In this document: in pieces, positions 1 through 8,971 of the stretch
Layout: each line of letters starts with the position of its first letter
Position numbering within the stretch: the first letter of the stretch is position 1
NCBI GenBank assembly: GCA_035295745.1
Contig: DATGIL010000021.1
Span: 168,367 to 232,366 of the forward strand
DNA length: 64,000 nucleotides
Source of the DNA: JAIQFL01 sp035295745
GTDB lineage: Bacteria; Acidobacteriota; Terriglobia; Bryobacterales; Bryobacteraceae
Direction of reading: 5' to 3'
Position numbers and translations under genes: made by a program
Notes under the pieces: generated by a model
Database searches by the model: none
What the model was told of the DNA's origin: nothing
What the model saw: only the letters and a program-made list of their open reading frames with translations

Positions 1-1389
1 CCCACGACCCTGCCCCGGCTGAATGACATTTCGATTAGCTGGACCGTGTTGCTCTTCGCGTTCGGCATCTCCGTTCTCGCCGCAGCGTTCTTCGGTCTCG
101 CCCCGGCCCTGCAGGCCACCAGAATCGATCCAATCCACGTGCTCCGGCAGGAAGGCCGCGGTTCGAAAGGATCGCGAAGTCAGACGTGGACGCTGAGCGC
201 TTTGGTAGTCACCGAATTTGCGCTCTCGCTCGTCCTCCTGATCGCAGCGGGCCTGCTATTACGCAGTTTCTGGGATCTGTACAGCGTGCGCCTCGGCTTC
301 GATCCCGGCAACGTCATGGCCATGAGCGTATGGCTCCCCTCGCCCAACGATCCAGCCACGGATATCTACGGGAGCCCCGACCAGGAAGCGCGATTGATTC
401 GCGAAATTCTGCGCCGCGGCCGATCGCTGCCGGGAGTAACAGAAATCGCCGCCGGTACTCAAGAGGCAATTCCTCTGAATCACGATAAAAATCCCGTCGC
501 GTTTGTCCTGGAAGAAAGCAGCACGCGGAGCGACCTGCCCCATCAGGCGCAGTGGGCGAACGTGACACCAGATTATTTTCACCTGCTGGGAATGCCCCTG
601 CTCCAGGGCCGTTTATTCACCGAATTTGATGTCGAGAAGGCACCCAGGGTTGCCGTTGTCAACGAGGCATTCGCACGAACCTGGTGGCCGGACCAGAACC
701 CTCTTGGCAAGCGCCTCAGGTTGAGCCAACCGGGCCGCGCCGACTCTTCATGGGCTACCGTGGTTGGCGTCGTTACCGACGCTCGCACTGAGACGCTCGA
801 GGACACCCGCACTCCACAAATCTATCTAAGCTCCTGGCAGAGAACCGATAAGGATCTCGCCCTCTTCCTGCGCGGGCGCCTGGACCCCGCCAAACTCCCG
901 GAGCAGGTCCGCGATATGGTTCAATCCCTCGACCACGAGCTTCCCGTCTTCGGCGCGAAGAGCCTCCCGGATGTCGTATCCGGCTCTCTCGCGCAACGGC
1001 GCTTCTCCTTGGAAATGGTTCTGCTCTTCGCCCTCACGGCATTGTTGCTCGCGGGCATCGGTGTTTATGGAACCATTTCGTATATTGTCAGCGAGCGCAC
1101 ACGCGAGATCGGGATTCGCATCGCACTGGGCGCACAGAGGAAGACTATCCTACACATGGTTCTTGGCCGGGGGCTCGCACTCGCACTTTTTGGTACGGCC
1201 GTGGGGCTTGCCGGCGCATGGATTGTGTCGCACCTGATGGCGGCATTGCTTTATGGCGTCTCGCCGAGCGATCCCCTCACCTTTATCAGCCTCACGGTTG
1301 TCCTCATCATGGTGGCGCTCGCGGCCTGCTATATCCCCGCGCACCGCGCTATGCGGGTCGACCCCAGCGTCGCTTTGCGCGAGGGATGA
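1..1389 (+). CDS. ADOP-family ABC transporter permease, C-terminal part (5' end outside window)
   Basis: The frame is open from base 1, so the gene begins upstream; the GTG at 46 is only the first internal start. The visible part covers the last third to half of an acidobacterial duplicated permease: a transmembrane segment with the ALQATRIDP motif, a periplasmic MacB-like core domain (roughly codons 60-310 of the visible part) and a C-terminal FtsX block of three membrane helices containing SERTREIGIRIALGA, ending in VDPSVALREG. Proteins of this family are about 800 residues with two FtsX blocks and usually pair with a PadR repressor. Role inferred: efflux or release of an unknown substrate with a separate ATPase. 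No partner is visible downstream. Confidence 0.9.
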   Translation, partial: PTTLPRLNDISISWTVLLFAFGISVLAAAFFGLAPALQATRIDPIHVLRQEGRGSKGSRSQTWTLSALVVTEFALSLVLLIAAGLLLRSFWDLYSVRLGFDPGNVMAMSVWLPSPNDPATDIYGSPDQEARLIREILRRGRSLPGVTEIAAGTQEAIPLNHDKNPVAFVLEESSTRSDLPHQAQWANVTPDYFHLLGMPLLQGRLFTEFDVEKAPRVAVVNEAFARTWWPDQNPLGKRLRLSQPGRADSSWATVVGVVTDARTETLEDTRTPQIYLSSWQRTDKDLALFLRGRLDPAKLPEQVRDMVQSLDHELPVFGAKSLPDVVSGSLAQRRFSLEMVLLFALTALLLAGIGVYGTISYIVSERTREIGIRIALGAQRKTILHMVLGRGLALALFGTAVGLAGAWIVSHLMAALLYGVSPSDPLTFISLTVVLIMVALAACYIPAHRAMRVDPSVALREG

Positions 1390-1705
1390 ATCCCCTGAGG
1401 TTTAGACTCTTCGGCCATCCAGAGCCGACAAATCATACTGGCAGCCCGACAGATCATGACCATTTGGACTCTCGCTCCCGGACAGAGCGCAACTCCCGAT
1501 TAAGCTCATAGTGGAATGGCCCGCCTGCCACTTGGTGTGTACGGCGCGACGTATGAGAGGTTGTCGTCGCCGGGCCTCCCTGACGGCGCACCGGCAGCGG
1601 GTTTGCCGGCCTACGCGAGCGGACCTTCCCCGCACCATTCGACGTGCCCGTGACCCACAGATTCCTCTGACGAGGCTTGTCTTTAAGTCTGTTCCGCAGC
1701 CGCCC
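1390..1705. other. Intergenic region between convergent genes
   Basis: About 316 bases between the 3' end of the permease and the 3' end of the GH54 gene on the opposite strand. I see no supported gene, RNA or clear hairpin-plus-T-tract terminator here. Confidence 0.5.
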
Positions 1706-4700
1706 TTAATTACCTCTCCTGACATATTTATTCGGCGCACCGGGCGTGGGAACGTCGCCGGCGACCTGCGCCCCGCTGGCATGAGCCTGCGTCAACGGAG
1801 CGGTGAGCGTGATTCCGCTGCCGGCGACTTGCGCACCGGCCGCGTGTCCAGACTTCAGCGGGGCAGTGACGCTGATGGTGGCGCCGGGGCCGCCGCCACG
1901 CCCCCCTCTGCCGCCGGTGGTAGCGGCGACAACCGCAGTCTCCTGGTTTGCGCCACTATCGATGGTGATGGTCTGGCCGGCGGTAAAGCCGAACCCGCTG
2001 CCGACAGGGATAACGGTCGCGCCCACCTCGATGGCGGCGCTCGCCGTGGTGGCGCCTGCCGTGCCAACGGTCGCGATGACGGCGGTCTGGAGGTTCGCGC
2101 CCGTATCGATCATAATCGTCTGACCCGCGGCGAAGTCTGCGACGCTGGCGACCTTGATATTCGTCGCACCGGCAGCCGAAGCAGATGCCAGGGTGGTAGC
2201 GGACTGCAACTGGAAATCGGTGCAGTTGCTGTCGGTGTCGAGGCCGTCCGGAAAGCGGCCCGCGCTCCTATCGGGCGCGGCGGCGGGCACGGCGGGTCCA
2301 CCGAAACCGCCGCGGCCCGGACCGGGTGCAGGCACGCGGCATCCACTCGCCCCGGATCCCGATGCGCCCTGGTAACCTTCGGAGGCCCATGGATCAACCA
2401 GGAGGCCGTAGTTGAGGCTGTCCACGACCAGGCCGGCCGCATCGCGCAGCACCATGTTGCCGGCGTTCGGCGAGAGGACCGGACCTCCGAACCACTGGTT
2501 GGGTACCGGTGTCCCCTGGTAGCCAGCGGTCGTATCCTGGGCGTCACGCACAACCGCGTCGATCGCATGGTCCTTTGCCAACGGGCTGTCGAGCGTGATG
2601 CCGGTGCCGAGCGCCTGGACGGGCTCGTTGCTCGAGTGGGCAAACGCCGTCGCCGGCTTGAAGCTGATCCCGGTTCCGTGATCGTTGAAGGGGAGATTGG
2701 CCGCATGGTTGAACTTCAGAGGCGCGGCCACGTCGAGACCCGTGCCCTGATCGATTACTGCCTCCCGACTGGGATGGGCCTTGGCGAGGGCCGGGCCGAA
2801 GATCACGTTCACGCCGGTTGGATCGGCGGCGCCGAGCGACGTGATGGTAACGGTCTCCTGTGTCGCGGGCGTGCCCACGGTCATCTTGTCGCCCACCGTG
2901 AAATTGCCTTGGCCGCGCACCTGGACTTTGACATTGGTCGCGCCGGCGGGCGCTTCGGCCGAGAGGGACCCGCGGACCGACTGCGTCCCGACCTTCGTCA
3001 CCGTGACCGTCTCGATCCCGTGGCCTACGCTGTCGATGTCCAACACGATCTTGTCGCCGGCTGAGATGTTGGCGACGCCCGTCGCACCTCCGGGTTGACC
3101 CACTTGCCAGAATTTGATATTCGTCGAGCCGGCGGGCGCGTCCGCCCCCAGGTAGGCTTGGGTGCCCGCTTTTCCGATCGCGGTGACGGTGGCCACCTCG
3201 TACCGTTCAATCGATTTTGAGACGGCGGGGTAGGTGGCGCCGTAACCAAGAGCGATCTTTTCGCCGACCGCGAAGCCCGCCACACTCGTGACTGGCACGC
3301 TCGTCGAGCCGGCGGGAATCGTGATTACCGGGCCATCCGGGAGAGGTTGCCACAGCGTCGTGCTGTTGCTGGCCGCCGTTCCGATGCTTGCGATCTTGCG
3401 GGTCTCCACGCTCGTACCGGTGCCGATGGTGATCGAGTCGCCGACATTCAGGCCAGTGGTGCTCCTCACGTGAATGATGGTGTCGCCCTTGTGCGCGGGG
3501 ACTGCCAGCCCGGAAGTGGAGAGGCCGAGCAGGTAGAAGCCGTGAGCCGCGAGTTTCGTTCCGGCCGGGATCTTCACCGAAGAGAGGATGGGCTGCTGGG
3601 CCGAATGCTCGGTCAGGGTCCAGCCAGAGAGATCGACGTCGCCCGAACCGGCATTGTAAAGCTCGATGAAGGAGTTCGTCGAGTTGGCGGGAGAGCCGGC
3701 GCTAATGCGGAATTCGTTGATCTTGATTGGGCTGACGTTGCGCACTTTCTCAGCCGTTTTCTCGGATTGCGTCCGGCCGGTGCTCTGGTTGGTCCACGAG
3801 GCGCTGCCCACCAGATCGCCGTTGAAGGGCGCTGATCCCGCGGTAATCTTGAAGATCGCGGACACACTGCCGCCCGGCGCGACCGGGTCCGTGAATGTCT
3901 TCGACGTTTCGCTGGCGCCAGAAACCAGGGCGCTCCACCCCTTCGGCACGGAAATGCTCAACTTGACCCCCGCCGCGGGCGACCCGGTAGTGTTCGTGAA
4001 CTTCACGGTTGTGTCCTGCGAGGACCCGGGTGAGAAGGTCTGGAGTCCCGGTGGAGCATCCGTTGCCGACGCCGGCGCCAGGCTCAGCGGCGCAACGTCG
4101 TACTTCGCGGCCACGACGTTGGCATGCACCAACTGGTCGGTAACGTTCGACGGGAACGTGCCTGCGGCCGTCATCGCGCCTTCATAAAAGGTGCCCTGCG
4201 AACCCACGCTGTTGTCGCCCCCGTTGCCCAGCAGAATCGCCCCCTGCTTGCGCATCGGGTCATAGGTTGGGTTGACGCGCGGTCCGTCGAACATCACCGA
4301 CAGGTCGCCCTTCTGCGAGTCACCGCCCATTGAGGTCCAGTGGTGCGGTTCTCCTTTGGCCATCGCGGTCACGAATCGCCAGGTGATGTTCGGCAGGCTG
4401 GTGCAGACTTTATTGGATCCATCGGGGTTGACACAACCCACCAGGTTGTTCTCCTGATCGGTCATAATCCACGGGCCGGGAGGGTTCCCGTGATACCAGG
4501 CACCCGCGTTACCGTAGTAGGTCGTTTCCATAGTGCCGTTGTCGTCGTCGCGGCTGTCGATCTCGGCATTCCCATAATCGAAGCAGCAGCCGGAGTTGTA
4601 GTGGTGGCCGTTAATTACCCAGTATTGGCCTTCCGCCTGGTCATCGACGGCGGTGCCCTTGGGGTTGTCATTGCGGATGCCCATTCCAGGTTCGATGAAA

Positions 4701-5191
4701 ACGCCGTAGACCTTATGGCCCATGATTGTCACCGGCGCCATGTCGGCGACCGGGAGGTTGTTGAACCCACCCATGGCCGGGCCGCTGAATCCGCCACGAG
4801 GCGCCTGGGTGAGGTGGTTATGCTTGGGGGATTGGTCGTAGACAATGGCGATCCAGCAGTAGGTGTTAGCGCAGAACGAGTCCTGGGCGGCGGCGTTAGC
4901 GTATCCGCCCGCATTCGACCCGCTGGGCTGAACAACTCCGATGTCCAAGGTCTTGCCGTCCGACTGGCGCAGGACTTGGTAGAGCGGGCCATTGTAGGAG
5001 GCATACAGCGCCCGTGTGGTGCTGTGAGCGGCCACGCAGGGGTCGCCGCCGGCGGCGTAGATGTCACATGGGCCTTTCGGCCTTAGGGGCACATTGGCTC
5101 CCCGCCCGGACTGTTGGGCCATCGTCCATGCGGCGCACATCAGCGTGAGCGCCAGTGCCGGCATCAGCACAAGATTGATTCTCGATTTCAT
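1706..5191 (-). CDS. Secreted GH54 alpha-L-arabinofuranosidase with NEW3-like and interrupted lamin-tail domains
   Basis: Signal peptide at residues 1-25. Residues about 38-365 match the GH54 catalytic domain strongly (GPCDIYAAGGDPCVAAHSTTRA, CCFDYGNAE, GGDNSVGSQGTFYEG). By comparison with the fungal AbfB enzyme the nucleophile should be Glu247 in TDQENN and the acid/base Asp326 in GNGGDN. The usual C-terminal arabinose-binding CBM42 is absent. Instead there is an Ig-like NEW3-type domain (about 370-480), then a lamin-tail domain starting near residue 487 (INEFRIS, IELYN, GWTL) whose later strands (MVLRDAAGLVVDSLNYG, GLDTDSN, TPGAPN) are separated by blocks of repeats of the form G-D-x-I-x-I-G-x-G. 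The whole is 1161 residues. Expected role: removal of arabinofuranosyl groups from plant hemicellulose outside the cell. The start has an AGGA five bases upstream. The codons predict a clear coding bias on this strand. Confidence 0.9.
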   Translation of the reverse strand: MKSRINLVLMPALALTLMCAAWTMAQQSGRGANVPLRPKGPCDIYAAGGDPCVAAHSTTRALYASYNGPLYQVLRQSDGKTLDIGVVQPSGSNAGGYANAAAQDSFCANTYCWIAIVYDQSPKHNHLTQAPRGGFSGPAMGGFNNLPVADMAPVTIMGHKVYGVFIEPGMGIRNDNPKGTAVDDQAEGQYWVINGHHYNSGCCFDYGNAEIDSRDDDNGTMETTYYGNAGAWYHGNPPGPWIMTDQENNLVGCVNPDGSNKVCTSLPNITWRFVTAMAKGEPHHWTSMGGDSQKGDLSVMFDGPRVNPTYDPMRKQGAILLGNGGDNSVGSQGTFYEGAMTAAGTFPSNVTDQLVHANVVAAKYDVAPLSLAPASATDAPPGLQTFSPGSSQDTTVKFTNTTGSPAAGVKLSISVPKGWSALVSGASETSKTFTDPVAPGGSVSAIFKITAGSAPFNGDLVGSASWTNQSTGRTQSEKTAEKVRNVSPIKINEFRISAGSPANSTNSFIELYNAGSGDVDLSGWTLTEHSAQQPILSSVKIPAGTKLAAHGFYLLGLSTSGLAVPAHKGDTIIHVRSTTGLNVGDSITIGTGTSVETRKIASIGTAASNSTTLWQPLPDGPVITIPAGSTSVPVTSVAGFAVGEKIALGYGATYPAVSKSIERYEVATVTAIGKAGTQAYLGADAPAGSTNIKFWQVGQPGGATGVANISAGDKIVLDIDSVGHGIETVTVTKVGTQSVRGSLSAEAPAGATNVKVQVRGQGNFTVGDKMTVGTPATQETVTITSLGAADPTGVNVIFGPALAKAHPSREAVIDQGTGLDVAAPLKFNHAANLPFNDHGTGISFKPATAFAHSSNEPVQALGTGITLDSPLAKDHAIDAVVRDAQDTTAGYQGTPVPNQWFGGPVLSPNAGNMVLRDAAGLVVDSLNYGLLVDPWASEGYQGASGSGASGCRVPAPGPGRGGFGGPAVPAAAPDRSAGRFPDGLDTDSNCTDFQLQSATTLASASAAGATNIKVASVADFAAGQTIMIDTGANLQTAVIATVGTAGATTASAAIEVGATVIPVGSGFGFTAGQTITIDSGANQETAVVAATTGGRGGRGGGPGATISVTAPLKSGHAAGAQVAGSGITLTAPLTQAHASGAQVAGDVPTPGAPNKYVRRGN

Positions 5192-5697
5192 GTTTATCCT
5201 GTTTGCCTTTTCGATCCCGATCGGTCAGACCGAGCTATTAGCCGCTTTTGGTACAACTTCTATATCGAAGTCCTCCACCCCGTAAAGCCGTTGAAGGTGG
5301 TTGACCGGAAATCCACGCCTGCCGGGTATGGTGTGCTCCAGTTCTTTTGGCGCCCGGCCGCGTCCGCCAGTGTCCCTGCTGCCGGCCAGGGCCCAGCAAA
5401 TCGTAGGTCCGTCCAGGCAGCGCAAGCATCGCCTTCGTACCAAGTAATAACACGTGCGCCACATCCAGGCAGTGTGGGGCCTGGTACCCCTCAGGTTACC
5501 GTGTAACCGTGTTTGTGTTGAAGGCGGCTCGCGCAGCAGAGGATGGCTACCCGGTTAGAACACGTTGGTTCCCAAGAGCCGACCCAAGGTTGTTCCCAAG
5601 AACCAATCCGCAACATCCTGGACCGCCTCGTAACACTCCAGTCCCGTCTCGCCACCTTTAGCTCGCCAAAGGAGTGCCTGGTCCATACGCTGGGGTC
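5192..5697. other. Divergent intergenic region with candidate operator repeats
   Basis: About 500 bases between two divergent secreted-protein genes. Visible structures: a 15-base palindrome at 5494-5508 (GGTTAC-CGT-GTAACC) and a 12-base direct repeat TTCCCAAGARCC at 5569-5580 and 5593-5604, spaced 24 bases start to start. Both lie upstream of the plus-strand gene and could bind regulators. Short ORFs here are not supported. Confidence 0.35.
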
Positions 5698-6843
5698 ATG
5701 AAGACACTTAGCAAAGACGCCCTACCCGGAATGGCGCTCTGCGTATGCTTCCTGGCAGCGCTTCCCATTGCCCAGGGCGCGGAACCGATCACCGTCAGCA
5801 TGACGGCTGAGCACTGGCAGACTAAGGAAAACGCGGAGTTCCTCCGGCAATTGGGTTTTTATCAAGGCCTGATGCGGCTGAACAGCGGCGATGCCTTACT
5901 CAAGGGCATCACCTTCAGCAACGGAACCATCGAGTTCGACGTAAATACCGTCGGTCGGGGGGCGCCAGGCATAGCCTTTCGTCAGCAAGACGAAGGTAAT
6001 TTCGAGCTCTTCTACCTCAGGCCCGATCCGAACTGTCCGGCCTTCCGGGCCTGCATTCAGTACGCGCCGCAGACTCATGGCGTCCTGCTTTGGGACCTCT
6101 TTCCGCAATATCAAACCCAGGCGCCGCTTCGGGAGAATGGGTGGAACCACATTAAGATGGTCGTATCCGGACGGCGGATGAATGTTTTTGTGAACGCTTC
6201 ACCATCTCCCACACTCCAGGTCGGACGGTTGGAGGGGGATGCCATGCAAGGAGGTGTGCGACTGGAGGGGCCCGGGACCTTCGCAAACATGGTGATCACT
6301 CCCGACGCTGTGGATGGTCTGTCTCCCGAGCCCGCCAAAGATCCGCTGGAGGGGGACCGCCGCCTGGTCCGGAAATGGAGTCTCTCACCTTTTTCCGCGT
6401 TGCCGAACGGTAAGGAGCCAACCTACAACGAGATGCCCCATGCTTCGCAGGAATGGAAGACAATTGACACGGAGCGGAGCGGGCTGCTAAATCTCAGCCG
6501 CGAGTATGGCCGGCCTCTGCCCCAGCCGAACCGGGCCGTAGCATGGGTGAAGACGACCATCAGTTCCGACAGGAAACAGGCCATGAAGGTAGAGATTGGA
6601 TGGACCCGCGAACTGTGGGTATTCGTGAACGGGAAACTGGTGTATGCCGACAAAAACATATGGGAGCAGGAAGGAACCCGAAAATTTCCAGACGGGCGAT
6701 GTTCGCTGGAGAATGGCTCCTTCGCGTTGCCTCTGGAAGCGGGTGATAATGAGGTCGCAGTGGCAATCTCGAACAACTTCTACGGATGGGGACTGATGCT
6801 TCGCCTGGCCGATTCGGAAGGGGTTCATCTGGCAACAAAGTGA
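5698..6843 (+). CDS. Secreted lectin-like protein (LamG-like and galactosidase jelly-roll-like domains)
   Basis: Starting at the ATG at 5698 gives a good signal peptide (MKTLSKDALPGMALCVCF, cleavage after AQG). A GTG at 5674 overlaps an AAAGGAG and is the alternative start, adding eight residues. The N-terminal half (about residues 30-215) resembles a concanavalin-A/laminin-G fold: GTIEFDV, AFRQQDEGNFELFYLRP, GWNHIKMVVSGRRMNVFVN. The C-terminal part (about 280-380) resembles the sugar-binding jelly roll of beta-galactosidases (ELWVFVNGKLVYADKN, LEAGDNEVAVAI). No catalytic motif was recognised, so binding rather than hydrolysis is inferred. It sits 8 bases before a sensor kinase gene and is probably co-transcribed with that two-component pair. 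Confidence 0.75.
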   Translation: MKTLSKDALPGMALCVCFLAALPIAQGAEPITVSMTAEHWQTKENAEFLRQLGFYQGLMRLNSGDALLKGITFSNGTIEFDVNTVGRGAPGIAFRQQDEGNFELFYLRPDPNCPAFRACIQYAPQTHGVLLWDLFPQYQTQAPLRENGWNHIKMVVSGRRMNVFVNASPSPTLQVGRLEGDAMQGGVRLEGPGTFANMVITPDAVDGLSPEPAKDPLEGDRRLVRKWSLSPFSALPNGKEPTYNEMPHASQEWKTIDTERSGLLNLSREYGRPLPQPNRAVAWVKTTISSDRKQAMKVEIGWTRELWVFVNGKLVYADKNIWEQEGTRKFPDGRCSLENGSFALPLEAGDNEVAVAISNNFYGWGLMLRLADSEGVHLATK

Positions 6844-6851
6844 CCAACCCG

Positions 6852-7964
6852 ATGGCTGGCAAACCATGGATGAAGACTCGTCCGGGCCAAGTTGCCCTTG
6901 CGGCAGTGGCCTGGACGATTCTGGGCTGTGTGTTTGCCTTGCCCGATCTCTCTGGCGGCACCGGCCGGCGTCACGCTCTGCTCTTATCTCTTACGCTGTG
7001 GTGGTGCTGGGGTATGGTCACACCTCTGATTCTTTGGGTGGACCGGCAAATTCCCGTCTCCAGAAAGCAATTCGCCCGCCGGGTTCTGGCGCATTTCCTT
7101 CCGAGCCTGCTAGTGACGGCTCTATACACGTATCTCCTGGGAGCGGTTCGCGCCACGGTCGGGATTGATGGATGGAGCGGCTTGTTTCGCATCAGGTTTA
7201 TGGTCGATGCGCAGGGAGGCATGTTTCTCTGGAACTGGCTCATCTACTGGCTGATTCTGGGAGCCTGGCAAGCCTATCGCTATTACGATCACTACATTGC
7301 CGCTGAATTGCGCCTGGAGCGTTTGGAAAAGAACTTCTCCGAGGCTCGGCTGAACGCGCTTCGAATGCAATTGGATCCGCATTTTCTTTTCAACGCGCTG
7401 AACACCATTTCATCGCAATTGGAACGAGACCCGAAGCTTGCGCGGCGGATGATCGAGCATCTGGGCGACCTTCTCCGCCTGTCGCTCGAATCGAAAGACC
7501 GGCTGGAGGTCCCGCTGGCCGAAGAGATGGCCTTTCTGGAACACTATCTGGCGATCCAGAAGATCCGCTTCGGAGACCACCTGCGGATCGAGACGCAAAT
7601 CGCGCCGGAGGTGAAATATGCTTCCGTGCCCAGCCTTTTCGTTCAGCCACTGGTGGAGAATGCCATCCGGCACGGGATTTCCAGGCGGGCTGCGGGCGGT
7701 ACGGTGATTGTGTCGGCACAGCGGGACGGGGATCGGCTTCGCATCCGCGTGCTCGACGATGGCGTGGGACTCCCGACGGGTTGGACGCTCGAGAACTCGG
7801 GCGGCTTAGGGCTTTCCGTGACGCGGCAGCGTGTAGCAGGGCTTTATCCCGATGGCGAAACGTGCTTTGCCGTGAACCGGCGCTCCAGTGGTGGAACCGA
7901 AGTTGAAATCTCGCTGCCTCTGCGATGGATCGGAAAGGAGGCCCATGCCGCTGTCGGCGTCTGA
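6852..7964 (+). CDS. LytS/YehU-type membrane sensor histidine kinase
   Basis: The ATG at 6852 follows the previous stop by 8 bases; an upstream in-frame start at 6786 would overlap that gene by 58 bases. Four membrane helices lie in residues about 10-150, then a His_kinase domain (PF06580 type) with the phosphoacceptor His177 in LDPHFLFNALNT and a HATPase_c domain (FVQPLVENAIRHG N-box, DDGVGLP G1, GGLGLSVTRQR G2). No separate periplasmic sensor domain is visible. It autophosphorylates and passes phosphate to the LytTR regulator encoded next, whose start overlaps the end of this gene by 20 bases. Confidence 0.9.
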   Translation: MAGKPWMKTRPGQVALAAVAWTILGCVFALPDLSGGTGRRHALLLSLTLWWCWGMVTPLILWVDRQIPVSRKQFARRVLAHFLPSLLVTALYTYLLGAVRATVGIDGWSGLFRIRFMVDAQGGMFLWNWLIYWLILGAWQAYRYYDHYIAAELRLERLEKNFSEARLNALRMQLDPHFLFNALNTISSQLERDPKLARRMIEHLGDLLRLSLESKDRLEVPLAEEMAFLEHYLAIQKIRFGDHLRIETQIAPEVKYASVPSLFVQPLVENAIRHGISRRAAGGTVIVSAQRDGDRLRIRVLDDGVGLPTGWTLENSGGLGLSVTRQRVAGLYPDGETCFAVNRRSSGGTEVEISLPLRWIGKEAHAAVGV

Positions 7965-8730
7965 AGGCCTCTCGGTGATGGTGGCCGACGACGAGGCGCC
8001 GGCGAGGCAACGGATCATCGATCTGCTGCGCCGCAATTCTCAAGTGGCCGCGATCATCGAGGCGTCCGACGGACTCTCCGCGGTGGACATCATTCAGAAC
8101 CGAAGACCCGATCTGGTGTTTCTCGACGTGCAAATGCCCGAACTGAATGGCCTGGAGGTCATCGCAGCAGTGGGAGCCGAACGTATGCCGCTCACCGTCT
8201 TTGTGACCGCCTACGATCAGCATGCCATCCGCGCCTTCGAAGCAAATGCGCTTGACTATCTCCTGAAGCCGTTCAGCGACGAGCGCTTTGAGGCGACCAT
8301 GGCTCGCGTCAGCATTCGCATGGATGAACGCAGCGTGCGGGAGTTTGGACGGCGCATTCTTCGCATGGTTTCCACGGAGCCCGCTGGGGATATGCCCCTG
8401 GACCGTCTGGTGGTGAAATCCGGAGGCTCTACCCGCTTCGTACGGGTGACCGATATCGACTGGATCGAAGCTGCCGGGGTTTATGCGAACCTGCACATCG
8501 GAGGAAAGGAACTGTTGTACCGGGCCGCGTTGAACGAGCTTGCGGAGAGGCTCGATCCTGTTCGCTTTGTCCGCGTCCATCGTTCGGCGATTGTCAATAT
8601 CGAAAGCATCCTGCACCTGGAACCGATCTCCCATGGCGAATTTGAAGTCATCCTGAAAGATGGTTCGCGATCGAGAATCAGCAGAACCTATCGCAGGCAA
8701 CTGGAAAAGAGATTGGGTCAATCGCTGTAG
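7945..8730 (+). CDS. LytTR-family response regulator
   Basis: Chosen start ATG 7945 has AAAGGAG four bases upstream and gives a receiver domain that begins normally (MVADDEAPARQ). The receiver (residues about 8-125) has acidic DDE, phosphoacceptor Asp61 in VFLDVQMP, T in VTAYD and K in LKPF. A LytTR DNA-binding domain follows (about 150-260: FVRVTDIDWIEAAGVYANLH, VRVHRSAIVN). It should bind direct-repeat promoter sites in response to its overlapping kinase. Targets are not evident; the upstream secreted lectin-like gene in the same transcription unit is one candidate. Confidence 0.92.
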   Translation: MPLSASEGLSVMVADDEAPARQRIIDLLRRNSQVAAIIEASDGLSAVDIIQNRRPDLVFLDVQMPELNGLEVIAAVGAERMPLTVFVTAYDQHAIRAFEANALDYLLKPFSDERFEATMARVSIRMDERSVREFGRRILRMVSTEPAGDMPLDRLVVKSGGSTRFVRVTDIDWIEAAGVYANLHIGGKELLYRAALNELAERLDPVRFVRVHRSAIVNIESILHLEPISHGEFEVILKDGSRSRISRTYRRQLEKRLGQSL

Positions 8731-8971
8731 TCCACGCCGCGATGTGGGACTGGGCGATAGGTTCCGTTGAGCTGCGATGGTGATGAGCAACACCGTGGCC
8801 GCGCAGTCTACGACCACCGGCGGAGACGTAAGGATTCGGCCCGATCTGCTCGTCCGATTGCGCGGCTTGAGAGCGCGCGGCACTTCGCGGAGTTGAAGAG
8901 CGCTCCGTTCGGTGTCGAGATCGCGGAACTGGAGCCGGTCGCGAAGAACGTTCGGAGCGCCTGCGAATGAA

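Noticed and set aside
1511..3064. 517-codon plus-strand open frame
   Set aside because: Antisense to the repeat-rich GH54 C-terminus; Arg/Gly-rich shadow sequence typical of high-GC DNA, no domain.
7390..8883. 497-codon minus-strand open frame
   Set aside because: Antisense to the kinase and LytTR genes, which have complete motifs.
8777..8896. 39-codon plus-strand ORF after the LytTR gene
   Set aside because: No ribosome site or homologue recognised; too short to support.
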